From an uncultured Actinomycetes bacterium (GTDB lineage Bacteria > Actinomycetota > Thermoleophilia > Solirubrobacterales > 70-9), in contig CALCIA010000127.1 of assembly GCA_937907435.1 (NCBI GenBank), forward strand, positions 1-14,995: DNA of 14,995 bases, read 5' to 3'. The position numbers were made by a program, and so were the translations under genes. The notes under the pieces were generated by a model that searched no databases, was not told the origin of the DNA, and saw only the letters and a program-made list of their open reading frames with translations. How positions within the stretch are numbered: position 1 is the first letter of the stretch; each line of letters opens with the position of its first letter. Of this stretch, positions 1 to 8,737 are shown piece after piece.

Positions 1-40
1 CTCTCGCCACGGCCACAGCCTGCCCGGGCCGTGGCGAGAG
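1..40. repeat. Terminal hairpin repeat, left copy
   Basis: Perfect 14-bp inverted repeat. The left arm CTCTCGCCACGGCC is at 1-14, the 12-nt loop at 15-26, and the right arm GGCCGTGGCGAGAG at 27-40. The same element is present in inverted orientation at 14952-14995, where the arms are 16 bp; here the outer two bases are cut off by the window edge. It lies about 90 bp beyond the aconitase stop and has no T-run, so it does not look like a simple intrinsic terminator. A REP-like dispersed palindrome is the likely explanation (inference). Confidence 0.85.
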
Positions 41-55
41 GGGCGGGTCCTTCCT

Positions 56-106
56 CGGGCGACAGCTTGCGGGGCCCCGTCCCTTCCGGGCGCCAGCTTG
101 CGGGGC
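56..106. repeat. Two 20-bp direct repeats, 31-bp period (left end)
   Basis: CGGGCGACAGCTTGCGGGGC at 56-75 recurs at 87-106 with one mismatch (CGCCAGC for CGACAGC), a start-to-start distance of 31 bp. The same unit appears twice on the opposite strand at 14888-14938, also 31 bp apart. The core CAGC(T/C)TGC also resembles the loop region of the neighbouring hairpin (CACAGCCTGC at 14-23), so unit and hairpin may belong to one composite element. It lies in the 3' flank of acnA. Function is unknown. Confidence 0.7.
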
Positions 107-130
107 CCGAACCCTTCCCCGGACCCTCGC

Positions 131-2935
<2,805 letters not shown>

Positions 2936-2978
2936 GGGACGAACCTTTCGGGGAGGGGGAACAGGTGGGAGGGCCGGC

Positions 2979-3782
2979 TCAACGCTTGCCCTCGTCGTGG
3001 CCCGAGGCGATCGCCTCGGCGGCGCGCTGGCCGACACTGCCGCTCTGCGCGAGGACCGCGACCCGGGGGCTGACCATGCCGGCGTGGGCGGCGACCCGGT
3101 CGAAGAGCGGCGCGACGGCCACCTCGACACGGTCGCTGGTGATTGCCGAGCGGACCGCGTCGGCGACCGCCTCGGGGGTCGTGGTCCCCATCAGCGGCGG
3201 CTTCTTTTCGCCGGCCTCGGCGAACATGCCCGCATCGCGGACGAAGCCGGGTGAGACCAGGGACACGCCGATCCCGCGCGGGGCGAGGTCGGTGCGCAGG
3301 CCGAGCGCGAAGCCGCGCAGGCCGAACTTGGTCGCGTTGTAGACGGAGGTGCGGGGGCTGGCCGACTTGCCGGACAGCGAGGAGACGAAGACCAGGTGGC
3401 CGGAGCCGCGCTCCAGCATTTCCGGGAAGAGGGCCTGGGCGAGCAGCATCGGCGCCTCGAGGTTGACGCGCAGGGCGCGCTTCACCTCCTCGGCGGAGAA
3501 CTCGGCCAGCCAGCCGGTGGCGGGAAGCCCGGCGTTGGCGACGAGGATGTCGACGCCGGCGGCCGCCGCGGCGAGCCGCTCCGCCTCACCGTCCTCGGCG
3601 AGGTCGGCGACGAGGACGCGGTGGTCGGAGCCGGGCAGGCTCTCGGCCAGCGCCAGAAGGTCCTGCTCGCGCCGCCCGCTCAGTACAAGAGCGGCGCCGG
3701 CGCCCGCCAGCCCTCGCGCGATCGCCCGGCCGAGGCCGCCGGTGGCCCCGGTGAGCAGTGCTGTGCGTGCGGCGATCTCCAT
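2979..3782 (-). CDS. SDR family NAD(P)-dependent oxidoreductase
   Basis: A 267-residue classical short-chain dehydrogenase/reductase with a Rossmann fold. It shows the cofactor loop TGATGGLG (11-18), the NAG motif (83-85), the catalytic serine region VSSLSG (133-138), the YxxxK pair Tyr148/Lys152 in YNATK, and SPGFV after it (178-181). Arg37/Arg38 after the second beta strand suggest NADP(H), which is inference. The substrate cannot be read from the sequence. ATG 3782 is chosen because the fold begins three residues later; there is no convincing ribosome site, only GGGG about 8 nt upstream, so a very short leader is possible. It is first in a probable two-gene transcript with acnA and is divergent from the riboswitch-controlled hydrolase. 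Confidence 0.95.
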   Translation of the reverse strand: MEIAARTALLTGATGGLGRAIARGLAGAGAALVLSGRREQDLLALAESLPGSDHRVLVADLAEDGEAERLAAAAAGVDILVANAGLPATGWLAEFSAEEVKRALRVNLEAPMLLAQALFPEMLERGSGHLVFVSSLSGKSASPRTSVYNATKFGLRGFALGLRTDLAPRGIGVSLVSPGFVRDAGMFAEAGEKKPPLMGTTTPEAVADAVRSAITSDRVEVAVAPLFDRVAAHAGMVSPRVAVLAQSGSVGQRAAEAIASGHDEGKR

Positions 3783-3858
3783 TCCAAAACCCCAATCTAC
3801 TAGGGGCGTCGCCGCAGGAACCCCCGCCTCAAGTGCGAATCGGAACCTAATGTTTGCG

Positions 3859-3872
3859 TTTTGTAAGCAAAA
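3859..3872. promoter_or_regulatory. Small palindrome in divergent promoter region
   Basis: TTTTG-TAAG-CAAAA, a perfect 5-bp inverted repeat with a 4-nt centre. It sits in an AT-rich pocket within otherwise GC-rich DNA, between the dehydrogenase gene and the riboswitch. A wider, looser pairing, TTTGC(N9)GCAAA at 3853-3871, overlaps it. It is placed where a repressor could act on either transcript, but no regulator gene is adjacent. Operator function is a guess. Confidence 0.3.
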
Positions 3873-3887
3873 GTCCGGGCGATGCAC

Positions 3888-3893
3888 TACTAT
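3888..3893 (+). promoter_or_regulatory. Possible -10 element of the riboswitch transcript
   Basis: TACTAT matches the TANNNT form of actinobacterial -10 boxes and would put the transcript start near 3900, about 10 nt before the aptamer. No good -35 hexamer is visible at 17-18 bp spacing; TTGTAA at 3861 is 21 bp away. Support rests mainly on position. Confidence 0.35.
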
Positions 3894-3909
3894 GCCGCCG
3901 GTCAACACG

Positions 3910-4045
3910 ACCGAAACGCCGAGTCCTGCACGCCATCTGGCAGCGGGAACGGGGGAACCACGTTTTCGGGGCTAATCCACCTCCTGGTGGAGGCGCAGGC
4001 TCTTTCAGCGCCAGCCCGACAGCTAACCCCGTAGGCCGACGAAGG
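3910..4045 (+). promoter_or_regulatory. Cyclic di-AMP riboswitch (ydaO/yuaA class)
   Basis: The conserved blocks of the ydaO/yuaA aptamer occur in the right order and spacing. They are the opening GCCGAGTCCTGC (3919-3930), GGGGGAACCA (3951-3960), GGGGCTAATCC (3968-3978), and the closing block CCCGACAGCTAACC, GTAGGC (4015-4035). GC-rich hairpins lie between them, for example CCACCTCCTGGTGG near 3977-3990. The class is known to bind cyclic di-AMP and usually lowers expression of cell-wall hydrolase or potassium/osmolyte genes; in actinobacteria it commonly precedes NlpC/P60 or Rpf genes. That matches the gene 10 nt downstream. No intrinsic terminator separates the aptamer from the gene. Confidence 0.93.
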
Positions 4046-4047
4046 AG
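4041..4047 (+). promoter_or_regulatory. Ribosome binding site deciding the TTG start
   Basis: GAAGGAG lies 8 nt before TTG 4056 and about 5 nt after the closing strand of the aptamer (GTAGGC, 4031-4036). This near-ideal site supports TTG as the true start. Its closeness to the aptamer raises the possibility that ligand binding masks it. Confidence 0.75.
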
Positions 4048-4055
4048 ATATCGGT

Positions 4056-4616
4056 TTGCCGAAGCGCGGTTTCAAGCTGAAAGCGAGTCTGGCCTTGGCC
4101 ATGGCTCTGATCGTGGCGGCCCTCGTGGCCCCGAGCGGCGCCTCCGCCGCCTGCCGCACCGGCGGCCTCACCCCCGCCGAAGTCGACATCTGCACCCCGA
4201 CCGCGAAGGCCAAGATGCTGGCCAGCGGCGAACTGATCCCGCCCGCGTCCGCCCCGGCCCGCGTCAAGGCCGTCATCGCGGCGGCGAACAAGATCCGCAC
4301 CAAGCCCTACATCTGGGGCGGCGGCCACGCGTCCTTCGCCTCGCGCGGCTACGACTGCTCCGGCTCGGTCTCCTTCGCCCTCCACGGCGGCAGGTTCCTC
4401 GAAAGCCCGCTTCCCTCCGGCCCGATGATGAGCTGGGGCGAAGAAGGCGAAGGCCGCTGGATCACCGTCTACGCCAACGCCGGCCACGCCTACATGACGG
4501 TTGCCGGGTACCGCTTCGACACCAGCGGCGACAGCGGCACCGAAACCGGCCCCCGCTGGCACGAAGAACTGCGCACCAACGAAGGCTTTGTGGCGCGCCA
4601 CCCGACCGGCTTCTAG
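4056..4616 (+). CDS. Secreted NlpC/P60-like cell-wall hydrolase
   Basis: A 186-residue exported protein. A basic start and hydrophobic stretch (about 10-27) followed by SGASA-A gives a signal peptide with cleavage near residue 31. The mature domain has the NlpC/P60 layout: PYIWGGGH (74-81), then the presumed nucleophile Cys91 in YDCSGSV, and His134 in GHAYMTVAG after a beta region. It ends with FVARHPTGF, a tail I associate with actinobacterial members. Such enzymes cut peptide stems of peptidoglycan. The third catalytic residue is not obvious; the domain is short and has no separate binding module. The TTG start is fixed by GAAGGAG. The gene is expected to be cyclic di-AMP controlled because it directly follows the riboswitch. 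All of its Glu codons that I read are GAA. Confidence 0.85.
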   Translation: MPKRGFKLKASLALAMALIVAALVAPSGASAACRTGGLTPAEVDICTPTAKAKMLASGELIPPASAPARVKAVIAAANKIRTKPYIWGGGHASFASRGYDCSGSVSFALHGGRFLESPLPSGPMMSWGEEGEGRWITVYANAGHAYMTVAGYRFDTSGDSGTETGPRWHEELRTNEGFVARHPTGF

Positions 4617-4623
4617 CCACGGC

Positions 4624-4650
4624 GGACAAAGCCGCCGCGGCGATTTGTCC
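4624..4650 (+). terminator. Stem-loop after the hydrolase gene
   Basis: GGACAAA (4624-4630) pairs with TTTGTCC (4644-4650). Inside it GCCG pairs with CGGC, giving about 11 bp with a 2-nt bulge and a 3-nt loop. It starts 7 bp after the hydrolase stop codon. There is no U-tract, so termination efficiency is uncertain. It also lies just ahead of the transporter operon and could shape that leader instead. Confidence 0.45.
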
Positions 4651-4675
4651 TGCGCACGTTGTCCCGCTGGGATAA

Positions 4676-4741
4676 CTTCGCGACATAGAAGAGTCCTCGT
4701 CTGACATCCGCCTCGCGGGCCTCACCAAGGAATACGGTGGG
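4676..4741 (+). other. Open N-terminal extension of the ATPase without a usual start codon
   Basis: In frame with the ATPase gene, the stop TAA at 4673-4675 is followed by 22 open codons before GTG 4742. They encode a typical ABC ATPase beginning, SDIRLAGLTKEYGG, including the aromatic Tyr expected to stack on adenine (A-loop). No ATG, GTG, TTG or CTG occurs in this stretch; ATA at 4685 and ATC at 4706 are the nearest to start codons. Either a rare start such as ATA is used or there is a base error. TAACTT at 4673-4678 could be a -10 box, placing the transcript start near ATA 4685. Confidence 0.65.
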
Positions 4742-5716
4742 GTGACCGCCGTCGCCGGCATCGATCTGGAGATCCGCGCCGGCGAGTTCTTCACCATGCT
4801 CGGGCCCTCCGGGTCGGGCAAGACGACGACGCTGCGGATGATCGCGGGCTTCGAGGAGCCGACCGCGGGGACGATCGAGCTGGCGGGCGTCGACGTCTCC
4901 GGCGTGCCGCCCTACGAACGCGCCGTCAACACCGTCTTCCAGGACTACGCGCTGTTCCCCCACATGGCCGTGGCCGACAACGTCGCCTACGGGCTCAAGG
5001 TGGCGAAAGTCGACAAGGCCGAGCGGGCGCGGCGCCGCGACGAGGCGCTGGAGATGGTGCGGCTGCCGGGCTACGGCGACCGCAAGCCCGGCGAGCTCTC
5101 CGGCGGCCAGCGCCAGCGGGTGGCGCTGGCGCGGGCGATCGTCAACCGGCCGCGGGTGCTGCTGCTCGACGAGCCGCTCGGGGCGCTCGACCTGAAGCTG
5201 CGCGAGCAGATGCAGACGGAGCTGAAGTCGATCCAGGGGGAGGTCGGGATCACCTTCGTCTACGTCACCCACGACCAGGACGAGGCGCTGACGATGAGCG
5301 ACCGGATCGCGGTCTTCAACGACGGGCGGATCGAGCAGGTCGCGACCCCGGAAGACCTCTACGAGCATCCCGTGAACGAGTTCGTGGCCGACTTCGTCGG
5401 CACCTCGAACGTGCTGGAACGGGACGGCGAGCGCTTCACCGTGCGCCCGGAGAAGATCGAGGTGGTCGCGCCCGAGGCGCCGACCGACGACCTCGTCACC
5501 GAGAGCGGCCGCGTCGTCGAGGTCGCCTACGCGGGCGCCGTGACGCGGTATACGGTGAGGCTCGACGCCGGGGGAACCTTGCAGTTGGTCAGGCAGAACG
5601 TGGGTGAGGCGCCCGGCGCCGCGCCCACGCAGGGGGCCGAGGTCGTCGTGGGATGGCGGCCGCAGCACGCGGCGGCGGTTTCCGGTGCAAAGAACAAGGA
5701 GGAGGTAGCACCATGA
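4742..5716 (+). CDS. potA: ABC transporter ATPase, spermidine/putrescine type
   Basis: The nucleotide-binding subunit of an importer; it hydrolyses ATP at the inner membrane face. From GTG 4742 it is 324 residues, with Walker A GPSGSGKTT (21-29), Q-loop Gln67, signature LSGGQ (119-123), Walker B LLLDEP (140-145), D-loop ALD (148-150) and switch His177. A C-terminal TOBE-like region follows from about 220. This C-terminal extension is usual in PotA/MalK-type ATPases. The GTG start is the only conventional one, but it removes the first strand and the A-loop Tyr, which are encoded in frame just upstream; the real protein is probably about 343 residues (from ATA 4685). The stop overlaps the next gene's start (ATGA at 5713-5716), so translation is coupled. 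Substrate is inferred from neighbours. Glu is mostly GAG, unlike the next gene. Confidence 0.92.
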   Translation: MTAVAGIDLEIRAGEFFTMLGPSGSGKTTTLRMIAGFEEPTAGTIELAGVDVSGVPPYERAVNTVFQDYALFPHMAVADNVAYGLKVAKVDKAERARRRDEALEMVRLPGYGDRKPGELSGGQRQRVALARAIVNRPRVLLLDEPLGALDLKLREQMQTELKSIQGEVGITFVYVTHDQDEALTMSDRIAVFNDGRIEQVATPEDLYEHPVNEFVADFVGTSNVLERDGERFTVRPEKIEVVAPEAPTDDLVTESGRVVEVAYAGAVTRYTVRLDAGGTLQLVRQNVGEAPGAAPTQGAEVVVGWRPQHAAAVSGAKNKEEVAP

Positions 5717-6930
5717 GGGGACAAAAGGGCAGCCCGGCGCGCACGGCGTGGTTCGTCGTCGCGGGTCTGGTCGCGTTCATGCTCGTCTTGGCCGGCTGCG
5801 GGGGTGGCGGGTCGACCACCGGGACCACCGGCGGTGAAGGCGGTGGCGGCGGCGAAGAACTGCAGAAGCTCGGCAAAGGCGAGGGGGAAGTGAACCTCAT
5901 CTCCTGGGCCGGCTACGTCGAACCCGAATGGGTGAAACCGTTCGAAGCCAAATCGGGCTGCAAAGTCAACGACAAGGTCGCCGGCACCTCCGACGAAATG
6001 GTGAAACTGATGGAGACCGGACAGTACGACGGCGTCTCCGCGTCGGGCAACGCGACCGCGCGCCTCTGGGCCGCACACGAAGTCGCGCCGGTCAACGTCG
6101 CGTTGATCCCGAACTACAAGACGGTCTTCCCCGACCTCAAAGGTCAGGTCTACAACACCTTCGAAGGCAAGCCGTACGGGATCCCGCACGGGCGCGGCGC
6201 GAACCTCCTGATGTGGAACAAGAACGACGTCAAGCCGCCGCCCAGCTCCTGGGAAGTGACCCTGGACCCGAAGGTCGCGGCCAAGTACTCCGGCCACATC
6301 AGCCAGTACGACGACCCGATGTCGATCGCCGAAGGCGCGCTCTACCTGATGAACCACGAACCGAAGCTCGGCATCGAAGACCCCTACGAGCTGAACGAAG
6401 AACAGTTCGACGCGGCGGTCGAACTGATGAAAGAACAGAAACCGAACGTCGGTGAATACTGGTCGAGCGCCGAACAGCAGATCGAAGGGTTCGCCAACGG
6501 CTCGAACCAGGTCGGCACCACCTGGCAGTACCAGTACTTCGCCCTGAAAGGCGAAAACGAACCGGTGGAAGCGAGCCCGGCGAGTCAGGGCTTCCTGCCG
6601 AAAGAGGGTGCTACGGGCTGGTCTGACACCTGGATGATCAGCTCCCACGCCAAGCATCCCAACTGCATGTACATGTGGATGAACTACATCATCAGCCCGA
6701 AAGCCAACGCCCAGGTGGCCGAATACTTCGGCGAGGCGCCGGCCCAGGAAAAGGCCTGCGAAGAAACCGAAAACCCGAATTTCTGCAGCGAATACCACGC
6801 CGAAGAACCGGCGTTCTGGAAGCGCGTGTACTACTGGCGCACGCCGCTGGCGGAATGCTCGGAAGGCGGGGAAACCGACTGCATGGACTACAACGACTGG
6901 GTCCGGGCCTGGACCGAAATCAAAGGCTAG
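5713..6930 (+). CDS. potD: ABC transporter substrate-binding lipoprotein, PotD-like
   Basis: A 405-residue extracytoplasmic binding protein. A hydrophobic segment (13-26) ends in the lipobox LAGC with Cys29, so it should be lipid-anchored; a Gly/Thr-rich linker follows to about residue 47. The mature part begins VNLISWAGYVEPEW (60-73), the usual PotD-family opening, and contains GKPYGIPHGRGANLLMWNK (142-160), another family hallmark. The likely ligand is a polyamine or similar cation, inferred from the family and not shown. Six cysteines remain after the lipid Cys (83, 338, 359, 368, 392, 400), so disulfides are possible. ATG 5713 is preferred over upstream in-frame starts because AAGGAGGAGG sits 7-10 nt before it and the signal peptide fits. 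It overlaps the ATPase gene by 4 bp. Confidence 0.93.
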   Translation: MRGQKGSPARTAWFVVAGLVAFMLVLAGCGGGGSTTGTTGGEGGGGGEELQKLGKGEGEVNLISWAGYVEPEWVKPFEAKSGCKVNDKVAGTSDEMVKLMETGQYDGVSASGNATARLWAAHEVAPVNVALIPNYKTVFPDLKGQVYNTFEGKPYGIPHGRGANLLMWNKNDVKPPPSSWEVTLDPKVAAKYSGHISQYDDPMSIAEGALYLMNHEPKLGIEDPYELNEEQFDAAVELMKEQKPNVGEYWSSAEQQIEGFANGSNQVGTTWQYQYFALKGENEPVEASPASQGFLPKEGATGWSDTWMISSHAKHPNCMYMWMNYIISPKANAQVAEYFGEAPAQEKACEETENPNFCSEYHAEEPAFWKRVYYWRTPLAECSEGGETDCMDYNDWVRAWTEIKG

Positions 6931-6960
6931 GAGCCGGGGCGCGATTGATGGACGGTCGCG

Positions 6961-7848
6961 GTGGCGACTGACGCGGTAATCGTGAAGAGGTCGGCGGGCA
7001 GACGGCTCGCCGGCTTCTTCAACGGCCGCCCCCGGTTGCAGATCGGGTCGCTGCTGGCGGCCCCGATGGCGTGGTTGGTGATCCTCTACCTGGGGTCGCT
7101 GGTCGTCCTCCTGATCACCGCCTTCTGGACGGTCGACCCGCTCAGCGGCTCGGTGATCAAGGAACTCAGCTGGCAGAACTTCGAAGAACTCGTCAACGTC
7201 CCGGTCTACCGCGAGATCGTCTGGCGGACGGTCCGCACGGCGGCGCTGGTGACGATCACCGACGCGCTCATCGCCTTCCCGATCGCCTTCTACATGGCGA
7301 AGGTGGCGGGCCGGAAGACCAAGGCGGCGCTGGTCGTCGCGGTGCTGATGCCGCTCTGGGCCAGCTACCTGGTGAAGATCATCGCCTGGCGGGCGATCCT
7401 GGCCGAACACGGGGTGCTGAACTGGGCGCTCGAACCGATCGGCCTGCACGGGCCGGGGACGGGCGTCGCCTCGGTGTGGCTGGTGATGAGCTACCTCTGG
7501 CTGCCGTACATGATCCTGCCGATCTTCGCCGGGCTGGAACGGATCCCGGACTCGCTGATCGCCGCCTCCGAGGACCTCGGCGCGCACCCCTTCACCACCT
7601 TCCGCAAGGTGATCCTGCCGCTCTCGTTCCCGGCCGTGGTGGCGGGCTCGATCTTCACCTTCTCGCTGACCCTCGGCGACTACCTGGCGCCGAAACTCGT
7701 CTCCAACGAACAGTTCATCGGCACCTCGATCTTCGACTCGATCACCAACAACCAGCCCTTCGCGGCGGCCTTCGCCCTGGTGCCGATCGTCGTCGTGATC
7801 GCCTACCTCGGCGTCGCCCGCAAGCTCGGCGCCTTCGAACACGTGTGA
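6961..7848 (+). CDS. potB: ABC transporter permease, PotB-like
   Basis: A 295-residue inner-membrane permease with about six hydrophobic segments, the first near 31-54. The EAA loop that docks on the ATPase is AASEDLGAHPFTTFRKVILP (201-220), followed by a family-typical segment ending TLGDYLAPKLV. GTG 6961 is the only usable start after an in-frame TGA at 6946; an ATG at 6948 is in another frame and stops after seven codons. No clear ribosome site is visible. It lies 30 bp after the binding-protein gene and 13 bp before the second permease, so it is in the same operon. Confidence 0.93.
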   Translation: MATDAVIVKRSAGRRLAGFFNGRPRLQIGSLLAAPMAWLVILYLGSLVVLLITAFWTVDPLSGSVIKELSWQNFEELVNVPVYREIVWRTVRTAALVTITDALIAFPIAFYMAKVAGRKTKAALVVAVLMPLWASYLVKIIAWRAILAEHGVLNWALEPIGLHGPGTGVASVWLVMSYLWLPYMILPIFAGLERIPDSLIAASEDLGAHPFTTFRKVILPLSFPAVVAGSIFTFSLTLGDYLAPKLVSNEQFIGTSIFDSITNNQPFAAAFALVPIVVVIAYLGVARKLGAFEHV

Positions 7849-7861
7849 TGGGGCGGCGGCG

Positions 7862-8737
7862 ATGAGACTCTCCAGGCGCGGCAAGATCCTCCTGCGGGCG
7901 GCGGTCGCGCTGGCGCTCGCCTTCATCTACATCCCGCTGCTGGTGATCGTGGTCGAGGCGTTCAACTCGAGCCGCATCCTCAAATGGCCGCCGCCGGGCT
8001 TCACCTTCAGCTGGTTCGGCAAGGCCTTCGAATCCGACAGCGCCCGCGAAGCGCTGGTCACCTCGATCGAGGCGGGCGTGGTGGCGATGCTGATCGCGAT
8101 CACCCTCGGGACCCTGATCGCGCTGGCGGTCGGGCGGCGGCGCTTCTTCGGCCGCGACACGATCTCCTTCCTCGTCGTCCTGCCGATCGCCCTGCCGGGG
8201 ATCGTCACCGGCGTCGCGCTCTCCAACACCTTCACCCAGGTCCTCGGGATCAGCCTCAGCCTGATGACGGTGATCGTCGGCCACGCCACCTTCTGCATCG
8301 TCGTCGTCTACAACAACGTGGTGGCGCGCCTGCGCCGCACCTCGGGTTCCTTCGAGGAAGCCTCCGCCGACCTCGGCGCCGACCCCTGGCAGACCTTCCG
8401 CTGGGTCACCTTCCCCTCCCTGCGCAGCGCCCTCGGCGCCGGCGCCCTGCTCGCCTTCGCCCTCTCCTTCGACGAGATCATCGTCACCAACTTCACCATC
8501 GGCGCGGGCGAAGAAACCCTGCCGATCTGGATCTACCACAACCTCTTCCGCCCCAAAGAGCTGCCGGTCGTCCCCGCCGTCGCGGTGATCCTGATCATCC
8601 TCTCGATCATCCCCGTCTACCTCGCCCACCGCCTCTCCAGCGACGATGCCGGCCTCACCCCCGGCCGCGGCGGCGGTGCCGCGCCGACCGCCGCCCCCGC
8701 CGCGATCGCCGAGGCGGAGGCCACCGCCGCGCACTAG
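7862..8737 (+). CDS. potC: ABC transporter permease, PotC-like
   Basis: A 291-residue second permease that should pair with the upstream permease to form the channel. It begins with a hydrophobic segment FIYIPLLVIVVEAFNSS (21-37), typical of PotC, and has the EAA loop EEASADLGADPWQTFRWVTF (165-184) followed by LSFDEIIVTNF (201-211). The last 30 residues or so are Gly/Pro/Ala-rich and look unstructured and non-conserved. ATG 7862 follows a GGGGCGGCG tract. Its TAG stop shares the four bases CTAG (8734-8737) with the stop of the convergent DUF559 gene, so neither has room for its own terminator. Confidence 0.93.
   Translation: MRLSRRGKILLRAAVALALAFIYIPLLVIVVEAFNSSRILKWPPPGFTFSWFGKAFESDSAREALVTSIEAGVVAMLIAITLGTLIALAVGRRRFFGRDTISFLVVLPIALPGIVTGVALSNTFTQVLGISLSLMTVIVGHATFCIVVVYNNVVARLRRTSGSFEEASADLGADPWQTFRWVTFPSLRSALGAGALLAFALSFDEIIVTNFTIGAGEETLPIWIYHNLFRPKELPVVPAVAVILIILSIIPVYLAHRLSSDDAGLTPGRGGGAAPTAAPAAIAEAEATAAH

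Noticed and set aside
56..106. Short CRISPR array
   Set aside because: Only two 20-bp units with an 11-bp gap per end, no spacer-sized intervals and no cas genes.
5527..7926. Long minus-strand frame opposite the transporter genes
   Set aside because: Shadow of the four-gene importer. It contains His/Arg/Asp-rich stretches without motifs.
4742..8737. Iron(III) or sulfate importer instead of polyamine type
   Set aside because: The binding protein has the PotD-type opening and GIPHGRG block, and the two separate permeases match PotB/PotC. The exact ligand remains open.
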